Of a stretch of DNA of 64,000 bases, positions 34,775-43,994 are shown piece after piece (the stretch's first letter is position 1; each line of letters opens with the position of its first letter). Source of the DNA: Nocardioides panacis (GTDB lineage: Bacteria; Actinomycetota; Actinomycetes; Propionibacteriales; Nocardioidaceae); the NCBI RefSeq assembly GCF_019039255.1, contig NZ_CP077062.1, positions 4,402,001 to 4,466,000 of the forward strand. The letters are read 5' to 3'. Both the position numbers and the translations under genes were made by a program. Under the pieces are notes generated by a model, which had not been told where the DNA came from, made no database searches, and saw only the letters and a program-made list of their open reading frames with translations.

Positions 34775-35337
34775 GGGAGCGGCGGTGCCACCACCTCTGC
34801 CTGGGTGGCTCCGGGTCCTCGGGCTTCGGCGCCGCCGCGCGGGCCCGCCGCTCGGCGCGCCGCGCGCGCCAGGCCTCGACCTCGGCGTCGACGTCCCGGG
34901 TGGGCGTGACCACCGGCGGCCCGCCGGTGAGCTGGCGGCGGGCGTCGACGATCCGCGCGTTGAAGTCCTCCACCAGGCGTCGTACGCCGTCGGGGGTGGC
35001 CTCCCGGTCGAGCACGCCGTCGAGCTCGGCGTCCTCCTTGCGCAACCCGATCGCCGGGGGGCGCGATGCCGGTGATCTTCTCCCGCTCGATGAGCTGCTT
35101 CACCCACCAGTCGGGGTCGTGCTTGTCGGGGAGCTCCAAGGGCTTGCCGGCCCCGGGCAGGTCGTCGAACTCGCCGCGCTCCATGGCCCGCTGCACCTGG
35201 AGGTCGACCCAGCGGGCCTGGTTGCGGACCCGCTCGGCGGCCGCGCCGCGGCCGGTGCGCTCGTCGCGCTCGTCCTCGAGCCGTGAGCGGTCGATGCGCC
35301 GAGGTGCGGACTCGGACTCGTCGGGCCGCTGGGACAT
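34770..35337 (-). pseudogene. DnaJ-C28-like (DUF1992) protein, one frameshift
   Basis: About 188 residues when corrected. The DUF1992 core is in the first half (WVDLQVQRAMERGEFDDLPG, GKPLELPDKHDPDWWVKQLI), and the second half is helical and Arg-rich (LRKEDAELDGVLDREATPDG, then VEDFNARIVDARRQLTGGPP). An extra base in the six-G run 35056-35061 shifts the frame after EKITGIAPP; with five Gs the sequence continues AIGLRKEDAEL without loss. This family has no known biochemical role despite the DnaJ name; no J-domain is present. ATG 35337. Convergent with hutU. Confidence 0.8.
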
Positions 35338-35407
35338 GGTCACCCCCGAGGTGGTCGGTCGATCCAGTCTACGGACCGCCCGCACGCCCGTGTGGAAGCA
35401 TGCGGCC

Positions 35408-36043
35408 ATGGCGGACGCCGACGACACGCCCACCGGCCCCGCGCCGGCTCCTGACCGACTCCCGGTGCCCCGGCTGACGTCGCGCTCCGGCCTGCTCTGG
35501 GGCCTCGCGACGCTGGTCGGCCTGCTGGCCGTCTGCGCGACCGTGTTCGTCACCCAGCCGCAGAACCGCTGGGCGGTGCTGGTCCTCGTGCCGGTCGCCG
35601 TGCTCCTCGTCGCCTTCGTGCTGGTGCGCAGCGCCTGGGTCGAGACGGCGACCGGGACCGTCGTGCACCGCACGCTCCTCGGGTCCCGGCGCGTCCCGCT
35701 GGCCGAGGCCGACCGGCTCCGGCTGGTCACCAACCGCGGTGGCGGCCTGCTGCTGCAAGTGCGCCGGCGCGGCAGCCGGCGGGCGGTCCACCTCCCGGTC
35801 CTGGCGTTGACCGACTACGTCCGCCGCTCGCAGGACCCGGCGACCCTGCGCGCGCTGGCCGGCCAGGTCGAGGCCTTCGCCCCGGAGCGCACGCGGGTCG
35901 CCGGGCAGCTGGTCCGGCAGGCCGAGCACCTCGAGGGCGGCGGCAGCCCCGAGGACTCCCCGCTCGCGGCCCTCGTCACACACAGCGTCACCACCGCTGC
36001 CAAGGGCGGCGGCGCGGCCGGCGGGACCAGCCTCCTCGACTGA
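35408..36043 (+). CDS. Two-TM membrane protein with PH-like cytoplasmic domain
   Basis: A 211-residue protein. After a Pro-rich start come two membrane helices (SGLLWGLATLVGLLAVCATV and VLVLVPVAVLLVAFVLVRSA), then a soluble region beginning TATGTVVHRTLLGSRRVPLA. The soluble region resembles bacterial PH-domain (DUF304-like) segments following paired helices. Function unknown. ATG 35408 is the first codon consistent with the divergent DUF1992 promoter. It ends two bases before the stop of the convergent MFS gene. Confidence 0.7.
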   Translation: MADADDTPTGPAPAPDRLPVPRLTSRSGLLWGLATLVGLLAVCATVFVTQPQNRWAVLVLVPVAVLLVAFVLVRSAWVETATGTVVHRTLLGSRRVPLAEADRLRLVTNRGGGLLLQVRRRGSRRAVHLPVLALTDYVRRSQDPATLRALAGQVEAFAPERTRVAGQLVRQAEHLEGGGSPEDSPLAALVTHSVTTAAKGGGAAGGTSLLD

Positions 36044-36045
36044 GC

Positions 36046-37491
36046 TCAGGTCCGCTCCGCGAACGCCTGCCGGGGTACGACGAGCAGGGCGGCCGCCGCG
36101 AGCAGCGCGGTTCCGGCACACACGGCCCACACCGTGAGGTAGCCGCCGAGCGGCGCGTGGCCCGCGGCGGAGTCGGGGTCGAGCGAGCCGGTCGTCGCCA
36201 GGGCGATCGCGAAGACGCTCGACGCGATGGCCCCGCCGATCGTCTTGGTGGTGTTGGTCATCCCGGTCACGAAGCCGGTCCGGTCCGCGGGCGCGGCGGC
36301 GGCCGCGGCGGCCGGCAGCGCGGCGACGAGACCGCCCGACCCGACGCCGGCGACCGCCATGTTCACCAGGGCCTCGAGCGTCGAGCCGTGGAAGGGGAGG
36401 AACAACCCGTAGCCCACCGCGACGAGCACGCACGCCGCGACCATCGCCCCGCGGGTGCCGAGGCCCCGGGCGACGACCGGCAGCAGCAGCGCGCCGGCGA
36501 CGAGCGCGACGACGTACACACCGATCAGGGTGGAGACGAACCCGGCCGAGGCGCCCAGCCCGTAGCCGACCACCGCGGGGTCGGTGCGCGCGAACGTGGA
36601 GAGCGGGATCTGCGCGCCGAGCACGGACATGCCGAACAGGAACGCGGTCAGCTGCACCGGCCACTGGCCCGGCGTCGCGAGGAGGCGTACGTCGATCAGC
36701 GGCTCGGCGACCCGCAGCTCGAACCGGGCGAACGGCACCAGGGCCAGCAGCCCCAGGAGGACGAGGACCCACGCCGCCAGGGAGCCCGGGCCCTGGAGGC
36801 GGACCAGGATCAGCCCGCCCATCACCAGGGCGAGGGCCAGCGTGACGAGCCCGAAGCCGCGCCAGTCCACGGTGCCGTGGCCGGCGGGCGCGGTGGCCGC
36901 CACGCCGAACCAGACCACGACGAAGCACAGCGTGACCGCGACGGCGGGGACCATCAGCACGGTGGTCATCGACGCCGCCCCGCCGTCGACGAGCGCCCCG
37001 GAGGTGAGCGCGCCGACGATCACGCCGAGCTCGAGGGCGGCGACGAGGAACGCCGCGGCCCGCCGGGTGAGCACCGTCTGCCGGCCGGTGCCCGCCGTGC
37101 GCCGGTGGATGATGCTGACCTCGAGCGGCAGCCAGACGACGTAGAAGCCCTGCAGCGCCCAGGCGACCAGGAAGGTCGTGAAGCCGGGCGAGAACGCCAC
37201 CGCCCAGGACGCCAGCGCCGTCACCGCCGTCGAGACCAGCAGCACGTTGCGGTGGCCGATCAGGTCGCCGAGCCGCGCCAGCAGCGGCACGACCAGCGCG
37301 GACACGACGAGCTGCGCGGCCTCGAACCAGTTGACGTCGGCGTCCCGGATCGACAGGTGCCGGGCGATGTCGGAGAAGATCGGCGTGTAGTAGCCCTGCA
37401 GGATGCCGCTGGCGACCTCCACGCCGACCAGGAACCCGACCACGGTCCACAGCCCGGTCCGCGGCGTCGTCGGGCGGACGGTCGTGGTCAC
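36046..37491 (-). CDS. MFS transporter, probable partner of M20 peptidase
   Basis: A 481-residue major facilitator with 14 predicted membrane segments, of the DHA2/EmrB size class. The motif A-like loop LARLGDLIGHRNVLLVSTAV lies between TM2 and TM3, and the TM5 region contains GALTSGALVDGG. DHA2 members export drugs or amino acids; import is less usual. Its GTG start overlaps the stop of the M20 peptidase gene by GTGA, so the two form an operon behind the IclR palindrome at 38884. That context suggests a histidine-linked substrate, an inference only. Confidence 0.85.
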   Translation of the reverse strand: MTTTVRPTTPRTGLWTVVGFLVGVEVASGILQGYYTPIFSDIARHLSIRDADVNWFEAAQLVVSALVVPLLARLGDLIGHRNVLLVSTAVTALASWAVAFSPGFTTFLVAWALQGFYVVWLPLEVSIIHRRTAGTGRQTVLTRRAAAFLVAALELGVIVGALTSGALVDGGAASMTTVLMVPAVAVTLCFVVVWFGVAATAPAGHGTVDWRGFGLVTLALALVMGGLILVRLQGPGSLAAWVLVLLGLLALVPFARFELRVAEPLIDVRLLATPGQWPVQLTAFLFGMSVLGAQIPLSTFARTDPAVVGYGLGASAGFVSTLIGVYVVALVAGALLLPVVARGLGTRGAMVAACVLVAVGYGLFLPFHGSTLEALVNMAVAGVGSGGLVAALPAAAAAAAPADRTGFVTGMTNTTKTIGGAIASSVFAIALATTGSLDPDSAAGHAPLGGYLTVWAVCAGTALLAAAALLVVPRQAFAERT

Positions 37492-38813
37492 GCCGGGAGC
37501 CCTTCGACGAGGCGGCGGTACCACCGGGCGCCGTCCGCGAGGTCGTCGACGCGGAGGTGCTCGTCGAAGCTGTGCAGGCTGGCCCGTTGCGGGCGGGACA
37601 TCCGGAACGGCGTGTAGCGGTAGACCCGCGGGCACAGCGCGGTGAAGAAGCGGGCGTCGGTCGCGCCCATCATCACGTACGGGGTCGCGATCGCGTCGGG
37701 GAACACCTCCTCGATCGTGGCGGTGACCAGCCGGAACGCGTCGTCGTCGGTGGGCGACACCGGGCTGGCCTCGCCCGCCTCGAGCACCTCGACGGTGACG
37801 GAGTCGTCGTGGACGGCCGCCCGGACGTGCTCCACGACCGACGCGACCGTGTCGCCGACCAGCACCCGCACGTTGACCCCGGCGCGGGCGGTCGAGGCGA
37901 TCACGTTGAGGGCGGGCGAGCCCTGGAGCGTCGTCACCGCGGCCGTCGTACGCGTCATCGCCGCGGTCTCCGGGCCGGCCGCGACCAGCGCCCGGGCGAG
38001 CAGGGGCGGGGCCTTGTGGGCGTGGGCGAGCAGCGGGCGGAGGGCGGCCGGGGCGTGCGGCGCGACCCGGCGCAGCATCTCCAGCGTCGGCGCGGGCACC
38101 CGCGCGGGGAACGGGCTCCGCTCCAGCCGCAGGATGGCGCGCGCGAGCCGGGCGGTGGTGTCCATCCGCGAGGGCATCGACGAGTGACCGCCGCGACCCT
38201 CGGTGCGCAGCTCGAGGTTGGTGGTGCCCTTCTCGGTCACGCCCACCACGGCCAGCGGGGCGGCCACCCCGGGGAAGGCGTCCGCGGCGACCGCGCCGCC
38301 CTCGTCGAGCACGAACCAGGGGAGGACGCCGCGACGCTCGAGCTCCACGACCGCCGCGGGGGCGCAGGTGCCGGACACCTCCTCGTCGGCCCCGAACGAC
38401 AGCCAGACGTCCTGCGCCGGTGTGAACCCGTCGGCCAGCAGGGTCTCGACCGCCTCGCAGATCGCCACCAGCGAGCCCTTGTCGTCGAGCGTGCCGCGGC
38501 CCCACACGGCGCCGTCGGCGAGGACCGCGCCGAAGGCCGGGTGCTGCCAGGGCGCGGACTCGTCGACGGGTACGACGTCGAGGTGCGCCATCAGCACGAC
38601 GGGGCGCTCGTCCGACGCGCCCGGCCAGTGGAACAGCAGCCCGTGCTGCCCGATGCGGGTCAGCGCGAGGTGCCCGTGCAGCAGCGGGAACAGCTCGGCC
38701 AGGGTCGCCACGAACAGGTCGAACGCCTCGGTGTCGACGGCCGTCGGGTCGGCGTACGAGATCGTCGGGATGCGCACCAGGGTGCGGAGCTTCTCGGTCA
38801 GGGTGGCGCTCAC
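37488..38813 (-). CDS. M20/M25/M40-family metallopeptidase
   Basis: A 441-residue zinc hydrolase. Metal ligands are visible in VLMAHLDVVPVD (H, D), GRGTLDDKGSLV (bridging D), SFGADEEVSG (catalytic and metal Glu pair), VLDEGG and the C-terminal LHSFDEHLRV (H). A dimerisation/lid domain lies between. The family cleaves dipeptides (PepV, carnosinase) or deacylates N-acyl amino acids. The IclR palindrome TCTCGGATCCGAGA lies 70 bp upstream of the ATG at 38813, the same site as at hutH, which points to a histidine-containing dipeptide or N-acyl-histidine as substrate; this is inferred. The MFS gene follows with a 4-bp overlap. Confidence 0.88.
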   Translation of the reverse strand: MSATLTEKLRTLVRIPTISYADPTAVDTEAFDLFVATLAELFPLLHGHLALTRIGQHGLLFHWPGASDERPVVLMAHLDVVPVDESAPWQHPAFGAVLADGAVWGRGTLDDKGSLVAICEAVETLLADGFTPAQDVWLSFGADEEVSGTCAPAAVVELERRGVLPWFVLDEGGAVAADAFPGVAAPLAVVGVTEKGTTNLELRTEGRGGHSSMPSRMDTTARLARAILRLERSPFPARVPAPTLEMLRRVAPHAPAALRPLLAHAHKAPPLLARALVAAGPETAAMTRTTAAVTTLQGSPALNVIASTARAGVNVRVLVGDTVASVVEHVRAAVHDDSVTVEVLEAGEASPVSPTDDDAFRLVTATIEEVFPDAIATPYVMMGATDARFFTALCPRVYRYTPFRMSRPQRASLHSFDEHLRVDDLADGARWYRRLVEGLPA

Positions 38814-38883
38814 CCGCGCAACCTAGTCCCCGCGGGGCCGGTGCGCCCGCAGATCGGCCAGGCTCGTCCGTCCGCCCCCGGCA

Positions 38884-38897
38884 TCTCGGATCCGAGA
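38884..38897. promoter_or_regulatory. IclR operator, M20-MFS promoter copy
   Basis: TCTCGGATCCGAGA, identical over all 14 bp to the hutH promoter site, 70 bp upstream of the M20 peptidase ATG (38813, minus strand). A chance perfect repeat of a 14-bp palindrome at two promoters is unlikely. Confidence 0.65.
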
Positions 38898-38967
38898 CGC
38901 CTCGGGAAGCACCCGCATTGACCCGGTGCACCCGGGTCGGTGGACTGGTGGCATGCCCGCCGCCGAG

Positions 38968-39579
38968 TCACCAGCGTCCGCGGTGCACGACCTCCTCGGT
39001 CGGCTTGCGGGCCCGGCGGCCGGGCGAGCCGGCGGCGCCGTGGTCGCTGTCCTCGGGCAGGTGGCCGACCGTGATCGCACCGATCGGCGTGAACCGCTCG
39101 GGCACCCCGAACTCCGTGCGGAACCCCGCCACCTGCTCACGCGGGATCCCGAAGAAGCAGGCGCCCAGCCCCTCGTCGACCGCGGTCTGCAGGATCAGCA
39201 GGGACGCCATGCCGGTGTCGATGTGCCAGTAGGGCACCGGCCAGCGGCGCTCCTCCTGGTCGCGCCAGCCCTTGTCCGGCTCGGCGTAGCGCTCGAGGTA
39301 GGCCGCCTTGCTGGACAGCGGCACCACGACCACGGGCGCGGTCCGCATCCCGCCCAGCCAGCGGCTCGACGGGTCGGCGTCCGGCGGGCTGGCCGCCGCC
39401 CAGAAGCGGTCGAGGTCCGCGGCGTCGTCCAGCACGAGGAACGACCAGCCCTGGCTGAACCCGGCACTCGGGGCGCGCACCGCGTTCGACAGCATCCGGT
39501 CCACCACCGCCGGGTCCACCGGCCGGTCCGCGTAGCGTCTGACCATCTTGCGCTTGCGCACGACGTCCTGGAACTCCAT
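38968..39579 (-). CDS. Nitroreductase-family protein
   Basis: A 203-residue FMN-dependent oxidoreductase fold, with the opening MEFQDVVRKRKMVRRYADRP (the conserved R-R-Y/F-x-x-x-x-V pattern), NAVRAPSAGFSQGWSFLVLD for FMN contacts, and DTGMASLLILQTAVDEGLGA with PREQVAGFRTEFGVPE near the end. Members reduce nitro compounds, quinones or flavins, or act in coenzyme metabolism. ATG 39579 or 39591 are possible starts. Divergent from the amidohydrolase gene of the hut operon; the two starts overlap or nearly overlap, leaving no separate promoter gap, so transcripts may be leaderless. Confidence 0.85.
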   Translation of the reverse strand: MEFQDVVRKRKMVRRYADRPVDPAVVDRMLSNAVRAPSAGFSQGWSFLVLDDAADLDRFWAAASPPDADPSSRWLGGMRTAPVVVVPLSSKAAYLERYAEPDKGWRDQEERRWPVPYWHIDTGMASLLILQTAVDEGLGACFFGIPREQVAGFRTEFGVPERFTPIGAITVGHLPEDSDHGAAGSPGRRARKPTEEVVHRGRW

Positions 39580-39589
39580 GGAGACGATC

Positions 39590-40795
39590 ATGGCCCCTGT
39601 GCCTGACTTCGAGCAGATGTGGCGCGACCTCGCGCCGGTGGGCCGGTCGGCCGGCAGCGGTGGGTACTTCCGCCAGCCGTTCACCAGCGCCGAGCGCGAG
39701 GCGACCGCGTGGTTCCTCGAGCAGTGCGCCGCCCGGGGGCTCGACGTGCAGCGCGACCGGTTCGGCAACCTGGTCGCGTGGTGGCGCCCGGACGGCGTGG
39801 CCCCGGCCGCTGCGGGGCGGGGCGTGCTGGTCGGGTCGCACCTCGACTCGGTCCTCGACGGCGGTGCGTACGACGGACCGCTCGGCGTGGTCTCGTCGCT
39901 GGCTGCCCTCGACGTGCTGCGCGACCGCGGCTTCGCCCCGACCCGCCCGATCGGCGTCGGCGTCTTCGCCGAGGAGGAGGGGTCGCGCTTCGGCCTGGCC
40001 TGCCTGGGCTCGCGGCTCGCCACCGGCGCGACGACCTGGGACCGGGCGCGGGTGCTCACCGACCGCGACGGCGTCTCCCTGGAGGACGCCGTGGCCGGCG
40101 TGCAGACCGGGGAGGCCGACCTGCTCGCCGAGGTCGGCTGCTTCGTCGAGCTGCACGTCGAGCAGGGCCGCGACCTCGTGGACCGGGACGCGGCCGTCGG
40201 CGTGGCCAGCGCGATCTGGCCGCACGGCCGCTACCGCTTCGACTTCACCGGCGAGGCGAACCATGCCGGCACGACGCGGATGGAGGACCGCCGCGACCCG
40301 ATGCTGACCTACGCCATGACCGTGCTCGCCGCGAACAAGCAGGCCCGGCTCTCGGGGCAGCGCGCGACGTTCGGCCGGGTCGACGTACGCCCGAACGGGA
40401 CGAACGCCGTGCCGTCGGCGGTCACCGCGTGGCTGGACGCCCGGGCCGAGACCGCCGAGCACCTCGACGCGATGCTCGCCGACGTCGAGCGGCTCGCCCA
40501 GGAGCGCGCCGGCCGCGACGGCACCGGGCTGGTGGTGACCGCCGAGTCGGTGTCCGGTCCGGTGCACTTCGACGCCGGCCTGGCCGCCCGGATCGCCGGG
40601 CCCGGGTCCTGGCCGGTGATCCCGACCATGGCCGGGCACGACGCCGGCGTGCTGTCCGCGGCCGGTGTGCCCACCGCGATGCTGTTCGTGCGCAACCCGA
40701 CCGGCGTCTCGCACTCGCCCGACGAGCACGCGGAGACCGCGGACTGCCTGGCCGGGGTCGAGGCGCTCGCGGACACCCTGGAGCGGCTCGCGTGA
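39590..40795 (+). CDS. M20-family Zn amidohydrolase (allantoate amidohydrolase/N-carbamoylase type), candidate N-formylglutamate deformylase
   Basis: A 401-residue hydantoinase/carbamoylase-family enzyme. Metal ligands lie in GSHLDSVLDGGAYDGPLGVV (H, D), FAEEEGSRFG (E-E), ELHVEQGRDL (H) and the C-terminal GVSHSPDEHAE (H). The dimer domain includes GEANHAGTTRMEDRRDPMLT. Annotated relatives cleave N-carbamoyl amino acids or allantoate. Here the stop overlaps the hutF start (GTGA), and hutI follows, so it is the first gene of a hut operon that lacks hutG. HutF makes N-formylglutamate, a close analogue of an N-carbamoyl amino acid, so this enzyme may release glutamate and formate. ATG 39590 has GGAG at 8 bp. 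Confidence 0.88.
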   Translation: MAPVPDFEQMWRDLAPVGRSAGSGGYFRQPFTSAEREATAWFLEQCAARGLDVQRDRFGNLVAWWRPDGVAPAAAGRGVLVGSHLDSVLDGGAYDGPLGVVSSLAALDVLRDRGFAPTRPIGVGVFAEEEGSRFGLACLGSRLATGATTWDRARVLTDRDGVSLEDAVAGVQTGEADLLAEVGCFVELHVEQGRDLVDRDAAVGVASAIWPHGRYRFDFTGEANHAGTTRMEDRRDPMLTYAMTVLAANKQARLSGQRATFGRVDVRPNGTNAVPSAVTAWLDARAETAEHLDAMLADVERLAQERAGRDGTGLVVTAESVSGPVHFDAGLAARIAGPGSWPVIPTMAGHDAGVLSAAGVPTAMLFVRNPTGVSHSPDEHAETADCLAGVEALADTLERLA

Positions 40796-42151
40796 GCGCC
40801 CCCGTGAGCACCTACTGGCTCGAGCGCGCCTGGCTCGGTGACGGTCCGGTGCGCGACGGCGTGCTCGTCGACGTCCTGGACGGACGGTTCACCCGGGTCG
40901 TCGAGGGGGCCCCCGGGGACGCGGAACGCCTGCCGGGGTTGACGATCCCCGGTCTCGCGAACTGCCACAGCCATGCGTTCCACCGGGCCCTGCGGGGTCG
41001 CACCCAGCGCGAGCGAGGGACGTTCTGGACCTGGCGCGAGCAGATGTACGCCGTCGCCTCGACGCTGACGCCGGACAGCTACTTCGAGCTCGCGCGGGCG
41101 ACGTACCGGGAGATGGCGGCGGTCGGCATCACCTCCGTGGGCGAGTTCCACTACCTGCACCACGGCCCCGGCGGCACGCCGTACGACGACCCGAACGCGA
41201 TGTCGCACGCGCTGGTCGAGGCCGCACGCGAGGCCGGGATCCGGATCGCCCTGCTGGACACCTGCTACCTCACCGCCGGCATCGGACGGCCGCCCGAGGG
41301 GGTCCAGCTGCGGTTCTCCGACGGCGACGCGGACTCCTGGGCCGCCCGCCTCTCCCGCCGAGCCGTCACCTCTGCGGCGACACCCCGCGAGAACGGCTGC
41401 ACGAGTGACGGGTCGGCGGTGCGGTGGGGGGGCCGCGATCCATTCCGTGCGGGCCGTCCCCCGCGACCAGATGCCTGTGGTTGCTGCTTGGGCCGAGGAG
41501 CACGCGGCGCCGCTGCACGTGCACCTGTCCGAGCAGGTCGCCGAGAACGACGCCTGCGAGGCGGCCTACGGCGCGACCCCCACCGAGGTCCTCGCCCGGG
41601 CCGGTGCGCTCGGCCCGCGCACCACCGCCGTGCACGCCACCCACCTGAGCACCTTCGACGTGATCCTGCTCGGCGGCTCCCGCACCCGCGCCTGCTTCTG
41701 CCCGACCACCGAGCGCGACCTCGGCGACGGCATCGGCCCGTCCCGCCGGCTGCTCGGGGCCGGCGCCCCCCTCACCCTGGGCTCGGACAGCCACGCGGTC
41801 ATCGACCTGTTCGAGGAGATGCGGGCCGTGGAGCTCGACGAGCGGCTCGCCACCCGGGAGCGCGGGCACTGGTCGGCCGAGGAGCTGCTCCGCGCCGCGA
41901 CGTACGACGGGCACGAGTCGCTCGGCTTCGACGAGGTGGGGCGGATCGAGGTCGGGGCCCGCGCGGACCTGGTCACGCTCGACACCGCCAGCGTCCGCAC
42001 CGCCGGCACCGGCGCCGACACCGGCACCGCGGTGTTCGCCGCCTCGGGTGCCGACGTCGTCCGGGTGCTGCGCGACGGGGTCGACATCACCCCCGACCCG
42101 GCCGACCTGGGCGCCGAGCTCGACCGGGTGATCCGTAGGTTGCTGCCATGA
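40792..42151 (+). pseudogene. hutF: Formimidoylglutamate deiminase, one frameshift
   Basis: About 452 residues when corrected. It is an amidohydrolase-superfamily enzyme converting N-formimidoyl-L-glutamate to N-formylglutamate and ammonia. Metal ligands are visible: NCHSHAFHRALRG (H-x-H), HVHLSEQVAEN (H), HATHLS (H) and LGSDSHAVID (D). The frame breaks at a seven-G run (41426-41432). Removing one G continues VRWGAAIHSVRAV, the conserved core of this family, so the gene is probably intact. GTG start at 40792 overlaps the amidohydrolase stop, and its own stop overlaps hutI (ATGA). The 20-odd residues just before the shift are less family-like than the rest. Confidence 0.86.
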
Positions 42152-43299
42152 CGTCCGTCGCGCTGACCGGGATCGGCGAGCTCTCCACGCAGGACGACGA
42201 GCTCGGCCTGCTCCACGACGCCGCGCTGGTCGTCGAGCACGGCCGGGTGGCCTGGGTGGGCCCGGCCGCCCAGGCGCCGGCCGCCGACACCGCGCACGAC
42301 CTCGGCGGCCGGGCCGTGGTCCCCGGGTTCGTCGACTCGCACAGCCACCTGGTGTTCGCCGGCGACCGGGCCGAGGAGTTCGCGGCCCGGATGACCGGCA
42401 CGCCGTACTCCGCCGGCGGCATCCGCACCACCGTCGCCGCGACCCGCGCCGCGTCCGACGAGCAGCTCGCCGCCAACCTGGCCCGGCTCGTCGACGAGAT
42501 GCGCCGGCAGGGCACCACCACCGTGGAGGTCAAGAGCGGCTACGGCCTCACCGTGCACGACGAGGCCCGCAGCCTGGCGCTGGCCCGTCAGGTCACCGAG
42601 GAGACCACCTTCCTGGGCGCGCACGTGGTGCCCCCCGAGCTCGCCGACGACCCGGCCGCGTACGTCGACCTGGTGACCGGCCCGATGCTGGACGCCTGCG
42701 CGCCGCACGCGAGGTGGATCGACGTGTTCTGCGAGTCCGGCGCCTTCGACGAGGACCAGGCGCGGGCGATCCTCCAAGCGGGCAAGGAGAAGGGCCTCGG
42801 CGGACGGCTGCACGCCAACCAGCTCGGCCCCGGCCCCGGGGTCCGGCTGGCCTGCGAGCTCGGCCTGGTCGCCGTGGACCACTGCACCTACCTCACCGAC
42901 CAGGACGTCGACGCGCTCGCGAGCAGCGGGACGACGGCGACGCTGCTGCCGGGTGTGGAGTTCTCCACCCGCTCGCCGTACCCCGACGGCCGCCGGCTGC
43001 TCGACGCGGGCGTCTCGGTGGCGATCGCCAGCGACTGCAACCCGGGGTCCTGCTTCACGTCGTCGATGCCGCTGTGCCTCGCGCTCGCGGTCCGCGAGAT
43101 GGGGCTCTCGCCGGCCGAGGCGCTGACCGCGGCCACCCGGGGCGGCGCCCGGGCCCTGGGACGGACCGACGTCGGCCACCTCGGCGTCGGCGCCTGCGCC
43201 GACCTCGCGGTGCTCGACGCCCCGTCGTACCTCCACCTCGCCTACCGGCCCGGGGTCCCGCTGGTCCGCGAGACGTTCGTCCGCGGCCGGCTCACCTGA
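42148..43299 (+). CDS. hutI: Imidazolonepropionase
   Basis: A 383-residue metal-dependent hydrolase opening the imidazolone ring to formimidoylglutamate. Metal and substrate residues are in [20 protein letters not shown] (H-x-H), [29 protein letters not shown] (H), [10 protein letters not shown] (H) and [16 protein letters not shown] (D). Length is slightly short of the 400-residue norm but complete. ATG 42148 overlaps the hutF stop. It is last in the amidohydrolase-hutF-hutI operon and supplies the substrate of HutF. Confidence 0.95.
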   Translation: MTSVALTGIGELSTQDDELGLLHDAALVVEHGRVAWVGPAAQAPAADTAHDLGGRAVVPGFVDSHSHLVFAGDRAEEFAARMTGTPYSAGGIRTTVAATRAASDEQLAANLARLVDEMRRQGTTTVEVKSGYGLTVHDEARSLALARQVTEETTFLGAHVVPPELADDPAAYVDLVTGPMLDACAPHARWIDVFCESGAFDEDQARAILQAGKEKGLGGRLHANQLGPGPGVRLACELGLVAVDHCTYLTDQDVDALASSGTTATLLPGVEFSTRSPYPDGRRLLDAGVSVAIASDCNPGSCFTSSMPLCLALAVREMGLSPAEALTAATRGGARALGRTDVGHLGVGACADLAVLDAPSYLHLAYRPGVPLVRETFVRGRLT

Positions 43300-43349
43300 G
43301 CGGCGAGCAGCCCGCGAGCGGCGCGGGACCTCCCCGTACGATCCTCGCC

Positions 43350-43994
43350 ATGCGCATCTCGGCGGTCCTCCTGCTCACGGCGGTCACCGCCTCCCTGCTG
43401 TCCGGCTGCGGCCAGGACGACGCCTCCGGCTCGGACCGGGCGAGCGGGAACGCCTCCGCCGCGTGCACGTACACCGCGACCGGGGACGCGGCCCGCAAGG
43501 TCGACCTGCCGCCGGGCGACCCCGCCCCGGCGCGGTCGCTGACGATGACCACCAACCGCGGCCCGATCGGCCTCACCCTGGACGACGCCGCCGCCCCGTG
43601 CACCGCCGGCTCGTTCACCTCCCTGGCCCGGCAGGGGTACTTCGACGACACCAAGTGCCACCGGCTGACGACCCAGGGCATCTTCGTCCTGCAGTGCGGC
43701 GACCCGACCGGCACCGGCTCGGGTGGTCCCGGCTACTCGTTCGACGACGAGCTCACCGGCCAGGAGACCTACCCCGCCGGGACGCTGGCGATGGCCAACG
43801 CCGGGCCGAACACCAACGGCTCGCAGTTCTTCCTGGTCTACGCCGACACCGCGCTCCCGCCGGCCTACACGGTGTTCGGGAAGCTCGACCCGGCCGGCAC
43901 GAAGGTGGTGCTGGACATCGCGAAGAAGGGCACCGCCGACGGCAGCGGTGACGGGGCCCCCAAGCAGGACGTCGTCATCACGTCGGTGAAGTAG
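43350..43994 (+). CDS. Lipoprotein peptidyl-prolyl isomerase, cyclophilin type
   Basis: A 214-residue exported protein. A lipobox is at residues 17-21 (SLLSGC), followed by a disordered Ser/Asp-rich linker and a cyclophilin domain: MTTNRGPIGLTLDDAAAPCT, FDDTKCHRLTTQGIFVLQCG, YPAGTLAMANAGPNTNGSQF and YTVFGKLDPAGTKVV. The usual F-H-R and M-A-N-x-G-P-x-T-N-G-S-Q-F motifs are kept, with C-H-R replacing F-H-R. It should assist folding of secreted proteins at the membrane. The start at ATG 43350 gives the complete signal peptide. Its end overlaps the convergent WYL gene by 17 bp. Confidence 0.92.
   Translation: MRISAVLLLTAVTASLLSGCGQDDASGSDRASGNASAACTYTATGDAARKVDLPPGDPAPARSLTMTTNRGPIGLTLDDAAAPCTAGSFTSLARQGYFDDTKCHRLTTQGIFVLQCGDPTGTGSGGPGYSFDDELTGQETYPAGTLAMANAGPNTNGSQFFLVYADTALPPAYTVFGKLDPAGTKVVLDIAKKGTADGSGDGAPKQDVVITSVK

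Noticed and set aside
41334-41425. Deletion or foreign insert in hutF before the frameshift
   Set aside because: The local residues are less family-like, but the frame is open and a single G removal at 41426-41432 restores the conserved core; no second change is needed.
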